Part shown: piece after piece, positions 38,715 through 49,123 of the stretch | Layout: each line of letters begins with the position of its first letter | Numbering within the stretch: position 1 is the stretch's first letter | Assembly (NCBI GenBank): GCA_014239735.1 | Contig: JAAZYI010000010.1 | Location: 122,223 to 186,222, forward strand | Length of the DNA stretch: 64,000 nt | Source: Dehalococcoidia bacterium | Lineage (GTDB): Bacteria; Chloroflexota; Dehalococcoidia; Lucifugimonadales; Lucifugimonadaceae | Direction of reading: 5' to 3' | Position numbers and translations under genes: made by a program | Notes under the pieces: generated by a model | Told to the model about the DNA's origin: nothing | Databases searched by the model: none | What the model saw: only the letters and a program-made list of their open reading frames with translations

Positions 38715-39752
38715 ATGTATTATATTACTATGAAAAGTGCATGGGCAATTAGAGAAATAACTGAAGAAGTTATCAAAACTTCAAAACAATTAGGGGTTGA
38801 AAATATTATTCATTATGGTGGTCCAGGAATGAAAAAACATTACAATCCACCCGTAGAAACTTTCGAAGCTTATAAGAACATTGTCACTAAATTAAAATCA
38901 GAGGGCTTAAATCTTGTTGGAGTAGAAAGTGGATTTTTTATAGATCCTTATTATTGGGATGTAGTTACAGGGGGGCCAAAGAGAGATGAATTAATTGAAG
39001 ATTTAATTTCACAGATAAGAGATATGGCAAGAGCAGGTGTGCCAATATTAGGTTATACATGGATGCCTTTAGGCCCCATAAGGACTGAGCCAAAAGAAAT
39101 TAGAGGAGACGCATCAGGGACTGCATTCGACATTCAAAACGAAAATTTAGAATTAGCTGGAAAAAATAGTATAAAAATTGAGCATACTGATTCATTTCCA
39201 ATTAATGATGTATCTCATCTTACTAAAGAAATGCTGTGGCAAAACTTAGAGTATTGGATCAAGGCAGTTACTCCTGTAGCTGAAGAGGAAGGTATAAGAC
39301 TAGGAATACACCCTGATGATCCTCCAGTAGATGACCTAGGTGGAGTTCCTAGAATAATGACTAACTTCGCTGCGTTTAAGAGACTTATAGAAATATATCC
39401 TTCTGATCATAATGCAATAGAATTTTGCCAAGGAACATTTTCAGAAATGGATGAGGACATATATGAGATGATCGAGTATTTCGCATCCAGAAATAAAGTT
39501 CTATATGTTCATTTCAGAAACGTATCAGGACCTACTCCTGATAAGTTTCATGAAGAGTTTATAAATACCGGATATGTAGATATGGTAAAAGCGATGAAAA
39601 CTTATAAAGATGCAGGATATACAGGATGCTTTATGGATGATCATTGTCCAGATATATATAATGACGAAGAGTTTCCAGGTAACTTAGGAGGATACAGATC
39701 TAGAATATTTGCCCAAGGATATATACAAGCACTATTGGATTCTATGAAATGA
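38715..39752 (+). CDS. uxuA: Mannonate dehydratase
   Basis: LGYTWMPLGPIRTEP, LGIHPDDPPVDDLGGVPRIM, FCQGTFSEM, VHFRNVSGP. Confidence 0.88.
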   Translation: MYYITMKSAWAIREITEEVIKTSKQLGVENIIHYGGPGMKKHYNPPVETFEAYKNIVTKLKSEGLNLVGVESGFFIDPYYWDVVTGGPKRDELIEDLISQIRDMARAGVPILGYTWMPLGPIRTEPKEIRGDASGTAFDIQNENLELAGKNSIKIEHTDSFPINDVSHLTKEMLWQNLEYWIKAVTPVAEEEGIRLGIHPDDPPVDDLGGVPRIMTNFAAFKRLIEIYPSDHNAIEFCQGTFSEMDEDIYEMIEYFASRNKVLYVHFRNVSGPTPDKFHEEFINTGYVDMVKAMKTYKDAGYTGCFMDDHCPDIYNDEEFPGNLGGYRSRIFAQGYIQALLDSMK

Positions 39753-39865
39753 GATACACACCATCAACAACAAGAATAGCTACTGTTATTACATTGGTAA
39801 TTTTACTTATTTCTATCATTATGGTCTTTCTTACCTACATAGTAAATTCGCGTATAATAAGTTAA
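39749..39865 (+). CDS. Putative 38-aa single-TM peptide
   Basis: MRYTPSTTRIATVITLVILLISIIMVFLTYIVNSRIIS*; ATGA overlap with uxuA stop. Confidence 0.5.
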   Translation: MRYTPSTTRIATVITLVILLISIIMVFLTYIVNSRIIS

Positions 39866-39885
39866 AAGGGTTGAAAATTATATTT

Positions 39886-40629
39886 CTAGATAGTGAACAT
39901 ATACCCTACTGCATATGCTAGAGATGAAGCTACAGCACCAAGAATAACCGTCTCAAATATTGACATTGTAAGAGAACTTTTAGAGATTAGCGCACGAATA
40001 AAACCTAAAATTATTAATGCGAGACCAGTAGATAATATAGAAATAACAAAAAGTGCTGAGTATGAAACTTGATTATTGAAGAAGTAAGGAACTAGTGGAA
40101 TAAATCCAAAAATTAAAAAAGAAAAAAATGTAATGAATCCACTTTTTAAGGGAGATTCATATTCTGGATCATTCAAACCACCTTCATGCTGAACCATAAA
40201 TTTGACCCAGAAGATTTTATTTCTAGAAAATATTTTTGTAAGTGACCTTGCATCTTTTTTACTAAAACCTTGATCTGAAAGAATTAATTCTGTTTCTTCA
40301 ATTTCCTCATTTAAAGATACTTTAGTTTCATGTAATTCCTTATTGTAGAAATCATCGTATACTTTTTTTTCAGATCTTAAAGAAAGAAAATTACCAAGCC
40401 CCATGGAAGCCCCATCAGCAATCAAATTTGCTAGACCAAATATTAATACAGCTAACACAGAAAAATTTAATGCTTGAGGTCCTAAGCTTGCACCAGAGAA
40501 ACCAGACACTACCGCAAATGTAGTGATTATTCCATCAGTTCCGCCGTAAACAATTTCTTTCACATAAGTAGCTAAAGGACTAATATTATGCTCCTCTTTT
40601 AAATGTTCTTGGTACTTTTCTTTATCCAT
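39886..40629 (-). CDS. VIT1/CCC1 family membrane protein
   Basis: VYGGTDGIITTFAVVSGFSGA, LIADGASMGLGNFLSLRSEK. Confidence 0.92.
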   Translation of the reverse strand: MDKEKYQEHLKEEHNISPLATYVKEIVYGGTDGIITTFAVVSGFSGASLGPQALNFSVLAVLIFGLANLIADGASMGLGNFLSLRSEKKVYDDFYNKELHETKVSLNEEIEETELILSDQGFSKKDARSLTKIFSRNKIFWVKFMVQHEGGLNDPEYESPLKSGFITFFSFLIFGFIPLVPYFFNNQVSYSALFVISILSTGLALIILGFIRALISKSSLTMSIFETVILGAVASSLAYAVGYMFTI

Positions 40630-40756
40630 CTAATTATTTTACATAAATTTATAATATTAGAATGATTGAGCTAATTATTTATTAAAAGAAAAGTTTTAAC
40701 ATATTTAATCTTGTTATAGGCTATTATTTCTATTGCATTTGCTGTTAGTAGAAGAA

Positions 40757-41785
40757 TTAATTTTTAGAAACAAGTGAATTAGTAAATATTTTCAAACAAA
40801 TATCCCAGTTATATTTTTCTATGCTTTTTAATACATTTTCTCTTTTACACTTCAGTGCTTCAGTAATCGCTAAATTAAGATCATGGTCAAAAAAACCTGA
40901 CATTGTTTTTTTAATTATATCTACTGGTCCATTAACAGGGTATGCTGCAACTGGAGTTCCGCATGCCATAGATTCAATTATTGTATTCCCAAATGTATCG
41001 TTAAGGCTTGGGAATACACAACAATCTGCCGTTGAATAATATCTAGAAAGCTCTTCTCCAAATTTGTACCCAGCAAAAATTACTTTAGGAAATTTTTTTT
41101 CAAGTTTGGTTTTTAATGGACCGTCTCCAACAATTACGAATTTATAATTATTCGATTTATTACTAAGTTTGCAAAATGAACTTATATTTTTCTCTTTGCT
41201 AATTCTTCCCACGTAAAGAATAATTTTTTTATTATTTTCAGGATCAATTTCTTTTCTTAATGTTAGATCAAAAGATGGCTTGAATATATTTCTGTCTATT
41301 CCTCTTGTCCATTTAATTAGATTATTGAATCCTTTTGAATTGAGATCTTTTTTCATTGTCGGAGTATTCACTAAAATTTTAGATGAAGATGAATGAAATT
41401 TCTTTATTACTTTGTAGGTAATAAACTTTGGTATCTTATATAATGACCAAAGAAATTCTGGAAATTTTGTATGGTAACTTGTCGTAAATGGTATACCTTC
41501 TTTATTGCAATATTTTCTTGCATGCCATCCTAAAATTCCTTCAGTTGCAATATGAATATAATCAGGATTAATGTTATTTATTTTATTTTCTATTGTTTTA
41601 TATGAGACAAGCGGCAACCTAATTTCTTTATAGAATGGCCACGCAAAACTTTTAAATAGAAATGGATGTATTATTACAAAAGTTACACCTTGCCTTTTAG
41701 AATGACTTATAAGATTTTTCCAAGTAGTCACAACACCATTAACCTGAGGCGTCCATGTGTCTGAGACTAAAAGAACCTTTTTCAT
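40757..41785 (-). CDS. GT4-type glycosyltransferase
   Basis: SDTWTPQVNGVVTTWKNL, YVGRISKEKNI, VGDGPLKTKLEKKFP, PSLNDTFGNTIIESMACGTPVAAYPVNGP. Confidence 0.93.
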   Translation of the reverse strand: MKKVLLVSDTWTPQVNGVVTTWKNLISHSKRQGVTFVIIHPFLFKSFAWPFYKEIRLPLVSYKTIENKINNINPDYIHIATEGILGWHARKYCNKEGIPFTTSYHTKFPEFLWSLYKIPKFITYKVIKKFHSSSSKILVNTPTMKKDLNSKGFNNLIKWTRGIDRNIFKPSFDLTLRKEIDPENNKKIILYVGRISKEKNISSFCKLSNKSNNYKFVIVGDGPLKTKLEKKFPKVIFAGYKFGEELSRYYSTADCCVFPSLNDTFGNTIIESMACGTPVAAYPVNGPVDIIKKTMSGFFDHDLNLAITEALKCKRENVLKSIEKYNWDICLKIFTNSLVSKN

Positions 41786-42466
41786 TTACTCTAAATATTT
41801 AATTTCAGCATTGAAATCCAGTTCCAACCTAATGTTGTCATCAACGCTTAGCACGATTGCAACTCTTGGTAATTCCATATCAAATTTTTCAAATTTAAAA
41901 TTTGTTTTTGCTAGCCCTTTTACAGAATTGTTATTGAAATTAACTTTGGTATTCCAGGCTATTTGATCTGTAACACCATGAGCAGTCATGTCTCCAATAA
42001 TAGTTATGTCATTTTCTCCGTTATTAGGAAGAGGCCAAGGCAAGTTATCAATTTTTTTTATAGATATTTTTACTTCAGGGTAAGTGCTTGATTCGAGACT
42101 CTTTCTTGAAATGTACTTATCTCTTTTGCCACTATCACTTTTAAGGGATTTAACGTTCACAATAATAATTGATTTTTCATTAATGACATTCCCATTTTTA
42201 TCTAGCACAATTGAGCCATCAACCTCATTGGTTTCTCCAATCGCATCAATAGGGAAATCAAGATTGGCTAGTTGCTCTCTAACTAGATATCTAGCTGTAG
42301 AACTGGGTAAAAAATTTACCTCTAAGTAGGCAGCACTATTGTTTGAGATTACTGAAACATTTTCATTAATTATTTTCTGCTCGCTATTATTTTCAGTTTC
42401 TTGAGATGAGCAAGAAGCTAATATAAATAGTAAAATAATTCCTGAAATTATTAATTTAAGTTTCAT
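41786..42466 (-). CDS. YceI-like lipoprotein
   Basis: FILASCSS lipobox; SLKSDSGKRDKYISRKSLESSTYPEVKISI, GDMTAHGVTDQI. Confidence 0.88.
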   Translation of the reverse strand: MKLKLIISGIILLFILASCSSQETENNSEQKIINENVSVISNNSAAYLEVNFLPSSTARYLVREQLANLDFPIDAIGETNEVDGSIVLDKNGNVINEKSIIIVNVKSLKSDSGKRDKYISRKSLESSTYPEVKISIKKIDNLPWPLPNNGENDITIIGDMTAHGVTDQIAWNTKVNFNNNSVKGLAKTNFKFEKFDMELPRVAIVLSVDDNIRLELDFNAEIKYLE

Positions 42467-42498
42467 AAAAATATTCTACCAGATAAAATAGATTACTT

Positions 42499-43614
42499 AT
42501 GAGAAGGTACGAAGTAGATTCAGTAAGATCAATCGCCTTAATATTATTAATTTTTTATCATGTTATTATTTCATTTATTCCTGAGACCAAGGCATTAGCT
42601 TTCATAGTAAACAACGAAAAAGACATATTCGTAGACTTACTTGTTACATTATCTCAAGCATTAAATATATGGAGAATACCAATATTATTTTTTATTGGTG
42701 GTATGGCTTTAAGTTTTTCTTCAAAGAAAAGAAGCAATAAAGAATTGATTAAAGAAAGACTTAAAAGAATAATGTTGCCGCTGACTTTTTGTACTTTTTT
42801 CATATCGCCAATATTTTTTATTATTCATCAAAATTATTACAATTCTGATTTTTTTTATTTGCCAATACCAGGTTATTTATGGTTTTTAAATTCAATTTTT
42901 TATTATTCATTGATTATCCTGCCAATTATTTCTTTAAGAAAAAGAAATAATAATTTATTTAATTTTCTTAATAATTTATTAAGGAATAAATTTATTATGT
43001 TATTTTTATTTTCTGCTCCTATGATATTAATTGCTGGAATATTTAATCCAAAAGAATATCCAAACTTTGTAAATTTTGCTGCAACACCTTTTTTGCCTTT
43101 TGGGTTTGGTTTTAATATTCATGGATTCTTTGTTGGATTGCTATGCTTTTTAATTGGATTTCTTTTTGCATCATCTGGAGATTTATTCTGGAATTCAGTT
43201 AGAAATATAAAATTTATAACATTAATTTTAGCCAATACTTTATTCATGCAGAGATTAATGCTTTATTTATTACCTGTTTGGGAGGGTGGTTTAGGAGCAT
43301 ACCCATTAGTTGTGAGCAATATACTAATAGCTTTTGAGTCAGTGTGTTGGATGTTATCTATGGTTGGGTTTGCTTCTTCATTTTGGAATAAAAAAAATCG
43401 TGTCCTGACTTATATGACAGCAGCCATATTCCCTATGTATATCTTTCATATGCCTGTACAGAATTTTATTGCAAGATTTGTTTACCCATTATCAATTGCA
43501 CCAATTCTAAAATTTATTACAGTTTTTTCAGTAACAATATTAGTCTGTATATTTCTTTATGAAATTGTGAAAAGACTTAAAGGATTTAGAATTGTTTTTG
43601 GGATAAAACCTTAA
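42499..43614 (+). CDS. Acyltransferase family 3 membrane protein
   Basis: RRYEVDSVRSIALILLIFYHVI..., RIPILFFIGGMAL, multi-TM. Confidence 0.88.
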   Translation: MRRYEVDSVRSIALILLIFYHVIISFIPETKALAFIVNNEKDIFVDLLVTLSQALNIWRIPILFFIGGMALSFSSKKRSNKELIKERLKRIMLPLTFCTFFISPIFFIIHQNYYNSDFFYLPIPGYLWFLNSIFYYSLIILPIISLRKRNNNLFNFLNNLLRNKFIMLFLFSAPMILIAGIFNPKEYPNFVNFAATPFLPFGFGFNIHGFFVGLLCFLIGFLFASSGDLFWNSVRNIKFITLILANTLFMQRLMLYLLPVWEGGLGAYPLVVSNILIAFESVCWMLSMVGFASSFWNKKNRVLTYMTAAIFPMYIFHMPVQNFIARFVYPLSIAPILKFITVFSVTILVCIFLYEIVKRLKGFRIVFGIKP

Positions 43615-44238
43615 TTATTCAGGTAGAGCAGATGAAATATTCTCTACGAAATCGGCTGTATCATTTTCATCTTCAGTTGTAAGAGGTTCTGCCATAATAA
43701 CTAGATTTCCAAAAATTTTATAATGAGTATAAAGAGGCTCTCTTCTTACACAAGTTTTATCAGGTGTATTATTTATAGTTTCATTCTTTCCTATAAATAT
43801 ACTAGTTTTATTAGTTAACAATGTTCCATTTAATCCGAAATTAGATTCAAAAGGTGAATGCAGTTTTAATCCTCCTCTTCCAGAAACTCCAACTCCTGGC
43901 TTATGTCCTCTACAGACAAGCTTCTCTACATTCGGACCATGACCGATATTTTTTTCTACGATCTCTATTTTCTCTGTTTGTTCTTTTGCAGCATTAAGTC
44001 CACTCGATTTAGCAAGTTCAATAGAAGGATACATTATGAATGCTACTTCTCGTCCTTTAAAGAATCCCCAAATTGAATCGGTAGAATCTTGGAAGTTAGT
44101 TTCGAAGTTTCCTCTTACTTTTAAACCTGAAGATGTTACTTCTTCAAGAGTAAAAACTTTAGTTGATTCTCTTTCACTACCGACAGAAGAACAACTAATT
44201 AAAGTAAGCAAAGATATAATGAATATTAAATACTTCAT
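43615..44238 (-). CDS. Small lipoprotein, family A paralog 2
   Basis: Likely start MKYLIFIISLLTLISCSS; AFIMYPSIELAKSSGLNAAKEQTE ... YTHYKIFGNLVIMAEP. Confidence 0.75.
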   Translation of the reverse strand: MKYLIFIISLLTLISCSSVGSERESTKVFTLEEVTSSGLKVRGNFETNFQDSTDSIWGFFKGREVAFIMYPSIELAKSSGLNAAKEQTEKIEIVEKNIGHGPNVEKLVCRGHKPGVGVSGRGGLKLHSPFESNFGLNGTLLTNKTSIFIGKNETINNTPDKTCVRREPLYTHYKIFGNLVIMAEPLTTEDENDTADFVENISSALPE

Positions 44239-44395
44239 AATTAGGTTATTTATAACATCTAGCCTATCTTGTTTCAATGGATAAAGGGGAATTGTTGCCA
44301 CATTCTGTTCAAGATCCATAATATTGATATGGAATAAGTTTAAATAAGTTAAAATATAATTTAGAATTACATTAAAGAATTAGTAAAGGGTAAGT

Positions 44396-45238
44396 ATGAT
44401 TTCAGGTGGATTTGGCACTAAGATTTCAAACACATTTAAAATGATGAAATCTTGTTTAGATGTTTTAAAAAAAGATAAAGAATTAATTCTTTTTCCTGTT
44501 TTTGCAGCTATTTCAGTAATTGCACTTCTAGGAGTAATGATTTCTTCTGGTGCAATTAATATCAATGAACTGCAAGGTGAGCAAGAACCATCATCAGCTT
44601 TGCCTTATATAGTTTTAATATTCTTGGCTAATTTCTTTATAGTATTTTTTAATTCGGCTCTTGTTTCAGCAGCATTAGAAAGATTAAGAGGCGGGGACCC
44701 AAATGTTAGTTCAGGGCTCTCTCATGCTTTAAAACACATTCATCATATTTTTTTCTGGTCAATAATTGTAACTATTGTGGCTATTTTAATAGCAATAATT
44801 AGAGGAGATAGGAGAGAAAGAAGTATCATGAGAGAGCTTTTTGCTAGCTTTTTGCAGGCAGGCTGGGCAATGATGACTTTCTTTGTTGTACCGATAATTG
44901 TTTCAGAAAATCAAGGTCCAATTAGTGCTATGAAAAGATCAACAAGTTTATTCAAGCAAACTTGGGGAGATCAGGTAATAGCAAACTTTGGTTTTGGGAT
45001 TTTTCAATTATTTGGGATCATAATAAGCGTAGGCATTGGCTGGTTTTTTGGACTATTTAGTCAGACGCTAGGAATTGCGTTAGGCGGATTATTTGCAGCA
45101 GCGTCTGTTGCGATGGTTTATACATTGGAAGGAATCTATAAAGCTGCACTTTATGAATTTGCATTGGGAGAAAAGCCTTTAGAATTCCAGCAAGAAGATT
45201 TAAGGACAGCATACAGATCTAAAGCGCTAGCTTATTGA
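44396..45238 (+). CDS. DUF6159-like membrane protein
   Basis: SCLDVLKKDKELILFPVFAAI, multi-TM, FALGEKPLEFQQEDLRTAYRSK. Confidence 0.65.
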   Translation: MISGGFGTKISNTFKMMKSCLDVLKKDKELILFPVFAAISVIALLGVMISSGAININELQGEQEPSSALPYIVLIFLANFFIVFFNSALVSAALERLRGGDPNVSSGLSHALKHIHHIFFWSIIVTIVAILIAIIRGDRRERSIMRELFASFLQAGWAMMTFFVVPIIVSENQGPISAMKRSTSLFKQTWGDQVIANFGFGIFQLFGIIISVGIGWFFGLFSQTLGIALGGLFAAASVAMVYTLEGIYKAALYEFALGEKPLEFQQEDLRTAYRSKALAY

Positions 45239-45243
45239 TATAA

Positions 45244-46482
45244 ATGAGTAAATTTGATTGTGACAAATTATTATCTTTAGGTGAATTTATCTCCAAGGAA
45301 TATGTTCCAAAATATTTCCCTGGATTTTCCATATCAATTTATGAAGATAATAAAGAAAGTTACTATTTTCAGTCTGAATATTTAGATAAAGATCAGTCTA
45401 GATCTTTTTCAAAGGATACAATTTTTAGGATTTTTTCCATGACCAAACCTATTGTTTCTACAGCTGCAATGCAGTTGTACGAAAGAGGAAGATTTAATTT
45501 AAATGATCCTGTTAGTAAGTATATTCCTGAATGGAATGATATTAAGGTTTATAAGTCAGGGGCAAATGGTAATTTTCAAATTGAAGAACCTAAAAGAGAT
45601 ATGCAAATGACTGACCTGTTCACTCATACTTCAGGCCTAACTTATGGTCTTCAGAAACAAACCCCTGTGGACAAAGAATATGTAAGAATAGGAATTGAAA
45701 ATGTGGTAGATTCTAGAGGCCCTAATGGTGCCCTTAGCTCAAATGAGATAATTAATTTGTTATCTAATATTCCTTTAGAATTTTCTGCAGGTGATCATTA
45801 CAATTATTCACTTTCTATAGATATATTAGGGTTCATTATTGAAAGAATTTCAGATATTTCACTTGAAGAATACTTGAGCAATAATATTTTTGGTCCGCTT
45901 GGCATGATAGATACATCTTTTTATTTAAGTGCAGAAAAAAAGGATAGATTTGCTCCATGCTATAGATGGAATATCAAAAAAGACTCTTATGAAAAATTGG
46001 TTAATGATAAAAATTCAAAAATAAAGGATATAGATTTTTTTAATAAACCAGCCTGCTTTTCTGGTGGCGGAGGCTTACTATCAACAATTGAAGATTATCA
46101 AAAATTTGGATCTGAATTATTAAATTCTAAATTAGATAGAAATGATTTATTAGTTTCTAAAAAAACTGTAGATCTTATGATGAGCAATCACCTTCCAAAT
46201 AATCTTGACATGACTCAATTATCAAAATTTCCATTAGCAGGAGAGGAATATTATAGGGGAGTTGGTTATGGTTTGGGAGGCTCGATAGTTGTTGATCCAT
46301 CTGCAAATCCTAATAATAGTTTTAAAGGTGATTTTGGATGGGGTGGAGCAGCTAATACATTATTTTTTGTTAGCCCAACTAATGGATTCTCAGTTGTATT
46401 TATGACTCAAGTTTTAGAATCAGAAGAAACAAGAAGATTAAGTAAAGATATAAGAACTATAATTAGAGAATCTTTAATTTAA
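45244..46482 (+). CDS. Beta-lactamase family serine hydrolase
   Basis: FRIFSMTKPIVSTAAMQLYERG (SxxK), HYNYSLSIDILGFIIERIS (YxS). Confidence 0.93.
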   Translation: MSKFDCDKLLSLGEFISKEYVPKYFPGFSISIYEDNKESYYFQSEYLDKDQSRSFSKDTIFRIFSMTKPIVSTAAMQLYERGRFNLNDPVSKYIPEWNDIKVYKSGANGNFQIEEPKRDMQMTDLFTHTSGLTYGLQKQTPVDKEYVRIGIENVVDSRGPNGALSSNEIINLLSNIPLEFSAGDHYNYSLSIDILGFIIERISDISLEEYLSNNIFGPLGMIDTSFYLSAEKKDRFAPCYRWNIKKDSYEKLVNDKNSKIKDIDFFNKPACFSGGGGLLSTIEDYQKFGSELLNSKLDRNDLLVSKKTVDLMMSNHLPNNLDMTQLSKFPLAGEEYYRGVGYGLGGSIVVDPSANPNNSFKGDFGWGGAANTLFFVSPTNGFSVVFMTQVLESEETRRLSKDIRTIIRESLI

Positions 46483-46491
46483 GATCTAGTC

Positions 46492-46572
46492 ATGAATATA
46501 TTCAACAAGAATAATCTAATTATTTTTATAATAGGAATTGCAACATTTTTAATCCTTATTTATGTATTTTAA
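46492..46572 (+). CDS. Putative 26-aa single-TM peptide
   Basis: MNIFNKNNLIIFIIGIATFLILIYVF*; ten bases after serine hydrolase stop. Confidence 0.3.
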   Translation: MNIFNKNNLIIFIIGIATFLILIYVF

Positions 46573-46633
46573 TTCGAATAAATGGATCTTTATAAAATAT
46601 TAATTTAGTATTTATGTGTAGGTTTTATTAATT

Positions 46634-47155
46634 ATGTATCTAAAAACTTTAATTTTAATAATAGCTTTAAGTTGTATCACTACTTTAAGTTGTGCGGATA
46701 GCGCTGATTCAAGTCTTTCTTCAGGAGATGAAGGAATTGTTACATCAAGAGTAGTCAATGAAAGCAAGATTTACTCAATTTCTGCATTTGAAGAAGCAGG
46801 TCTAAAGAAACCTAAATCTTTAAAAGCAGATGCTGTGGATAAAAAAACAGGAGAGAAAATTACACCTGAAGCAACAGAAGTTCACCTTGGATTTTTTAAA
46901 AGCTCTTTAGGGCCAAAAGATGTAGAAGTAAGATTTTACAAATCTCATTCTGATGCGCTAACTTATGGGGTTACTACTGCAGAAAAAACAATCAATACAG
47001 TCATAGCTTTTACTAATGCTTTAATAGAAGTAAAAAGCTCTGAATCTGCAACTTCTTCTGCTGGATATGGAGCTTACGTAGTTACTGGCAATGCTATTGT
47101 GATTTGCCAAGGACAGATTGAAGTATGTGACGAATTAATCGCGAATATTAAATAA
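46634..47155 (+). CDS. Small lipoprotein, family A paralog 3
   Basis: TLSCADSADSS lipobox; KDVEVRFYKSHSDALTYGVTTAEKT ... GAYVVTGNAIVICQ. Confidence 0.75.
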   Translation: MYLKTLILIIALSCITTLSCADSADSSLSSGDEGIVTSRVVNESKIYSISAFEEAGLKKPKSLKADAVDKKTGEKITPEATEVHLGFFKSSLGPKDVEVRFYKSHSDALTYGVTTAEKTINTVIAFTNALIEVKSSESATSSAGYGAYVVTGNAIVICQGQIEVCDELIANIK

Positions 47156-47188
47156 ATTAATGCGTTGCAAGCTTAATTAATTTATTTA
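47149..47188. terminator. Bidirectional AT-rich hairpin between convergent genes
   Basis: AAATAAATTAAT (47150-47161) / ATTAATTTATTT (47176-47187), perfect 12-bp arms. Confidence 0.55.
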
Positions 47189-48336
47189 GAATTTAATTTC
47201 CATAAGCTTGAATTTTTCTCATCTGATATTAAAAATATCTCACCTTTAGAATTTGCATCCACATCCCTGATTCTTCCAATTCTATCTTTAAGAATGATCA
47301 CTTTGTTGTTAACTTTTCCATCTTCGAATTCTAATTTTATTAGCATTTTGAATTTTAAAGATGTGACAATTAGGTCTCCATTCCAGTCTGAGAATTCCTT
47401 GCCTTTATAAAAAATAATATCGCTTGGCGCTATAGATGGAACCCAAGATAAAATAGGCTTATAGAATTGATCATTAAAAGAATCCCCTTCTCCAATTTTA
47501 GATCCCAAATAGTTTGTTCCTCCCCATCCAATTTCATTCCATCCATAATTTTTTTTAGCATCAACTAAGCCAATAAAATCACCACCTTTGGCGCCATGAT
47601 TACTTATATAGACTTTATTATCATTTGATAATGCCATACCTTGAGGGTTCCTTACTCCTACCATAAATATTTCTGGTAGTGCACCTTTATTTTTAGAATA
47701 AGGATTTTCAGGAATTGTGCCATCTAAGTTAATTCTTATTATGCTCCCGGCATGTGAATCTAATTCTTGAGCTACATCTCCTTGCCCTCTCTCTCCAATT
47801 GAAGCATAAATATGATCATCTTTTATTATTATCCTGGAGCCAAAATGCTTTCCGTCCGAATAGAAAGGTTTGGCGACAAATAATATTTCAAAATCATCCA
47901 AATCATTAAATGGACTTATAAATTTACCCCTTCCAATTGCGGTAGTATATTTCTTTTGATCATTTTTAATTGTGAACGAAACATAGAGATAGTCATTGTG
48001 CTTTATTACGTCTAGCAGGCCCCCCTGGCCATGCTGCACTGAAGGAATTTGGTGATCTATTTCAGAGACGGTTTCACTTGAAAGATTAACTAGTGATAAT
48101 TTGCCATTTTTTTCTGTAATTACTATTTCATTATCATTAATAAAATCAAATCCCCATGGGCTATCGAAAGATTTATTTAGATTTATTTTGTTTAGCAGAG
48201 TATGAGATTCATCTAACTCATAATCCTTATAATTATCAATTATATTTTCATTAATAATTACTTGATTTTCTACTATTTCTGGGGAACACCCAATCAGAAA
48301 AATAATATAAATTGGTATAAATATTTTCATATTCAT
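47182..48336 (-). CDS. PQQ-dependent sugar dehydrogenase (Glucose/Sorbosone family) lipoprotein
   Basis: SPWGFDFINDNEIVITEKNGKLSLV, QGGLLDV, GVRNPQGMALS, NYGWNEIGWGGTNY. Confidence 0.9.
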   Translation of the reverse strand: MNMKIFIPIYIIFLIGCSPEIVENQVIINENIIDNYKDYELDESHTLLNKINLNKSFDSPWGFDFINDNEIVITEKNGKLSLVNLSSETVSEIDHQIPSVQHGQGGLLDVIKHNDYLYVSFTIKNDQKKYTTAIGRGKFISPFNDLDDFEILFVAKPFYSDGKHFGSRIIIKDDHIYASIGERGQGDVAQELDSHAGSIIRINLDGTIPENPYSKNKGALPEIFMVGVRNPQGMALSNDNKVYISNHGAKGGDFIGLVDAKKNYGWNEIGWGGTNYLGSKIGEGDSFNDQFYKPILSWVPSIAPSDIIFYKGKEFSDWNGDLIVTSLKFKMLIKLEFEDGKVNNKVIILKDRIGRIRDVDANSKGEIFLISDEKNSSLWKLNSK

Positions 48337-48407
48337 AGTTATTTGTTTGTTTAAATTTAATTATATAAGATTAATTTACTTATAAAAAATTATATTTGGA
48401 GGTAATT

Positions 48408-49055
48408 ATGGGTACATTGGATGCAAAAAAAATGGCCGGGTATTGTTTAATGCTTGGTCCTATTATTGCGCTTATTGCTTATTTTATTCAACCTGGAGGA
48501 GTTCTTGGTATTGGAGGCACACCTGATCCAACAAATTCAGCAGAAGTTATGAAGGTTATAAGTGACAATTCCGCTCTGGGAATTATCACTAGCTTGTTGG
48601 TTCCTATAGGTTTAATCACATTAATTTCAGGATTGATGTATTTTGTTCAATCAATGGAAGGCGGTAATGGCTATGCCATGGCTAGGACAGGATTGCCATT
48701 TGCATTTGTTGCAGTTATTGGATGGACTATTGCTAGCGGATTTACAGCTGGAGTTGCATCTGGAGTTGCTACAAGCGAAGCTATGGCGCAGGCATTTTTT
48801 GGAATTAACATTCCAGCCACAGCACTTTTTGGTGTGGGAGGAGTATTTATTGCTTTGGGAGCATCAACTAGAGAAGAATTGAATTCTACTTTATCTCTAG
48901 GAGCAGCTCTTGCTGCAACTGTGGTATTTATAACTGCATTTATAGTTCCTTTTGCTCCAGATCAAGCAAATACAATTAATATTGCAACTGGATTGTGTTT
49001 TATTATTTACACAATATGGTCAATAATTATTGGCAGAGGCATGATCAGAGGGTAA
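48408..49055 (+). CDS. Multi-TM membrane protein of unknown function
   Basis: ggaggt RBS before ATG 48408; hydrophobic segments throughout. Confidence 0.75.
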   Translation: MGTLDAKKMAGYCLMLGPIIALIAYFIQPGGVLGIGGTPDPTNSAEVMKVISDNSALGIITSLLVPIGLITLISGLMYFVQSMEGGNGYAMARTGLPFAFVAVIGWTIASGFTAGVASGVATSEAMAQAFFGINIPATALFGVGGVFIALGASTREELNSTLSLGAALAATVVFITAFIVPFAPDQANTINIATGLCFIIYTIWSIIIGRGMIRG

Positions 49056-49092
49056 TTTTACATAACTATATTTTTAGATATGTGATTAATAG

Positions 49093-49123
49093 AGAGGAAA
49101 TTGAAATTATTTCAATTTCCTCT
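49093..49123. terminator. Bidirectional hairpin between convergent genes
   Basis: AGAGGAAATTGAAA (49093-49106) / TTTCAATTTCCTCT (49110-49123), perfect 14-bp arms. Confidence 0.65.
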
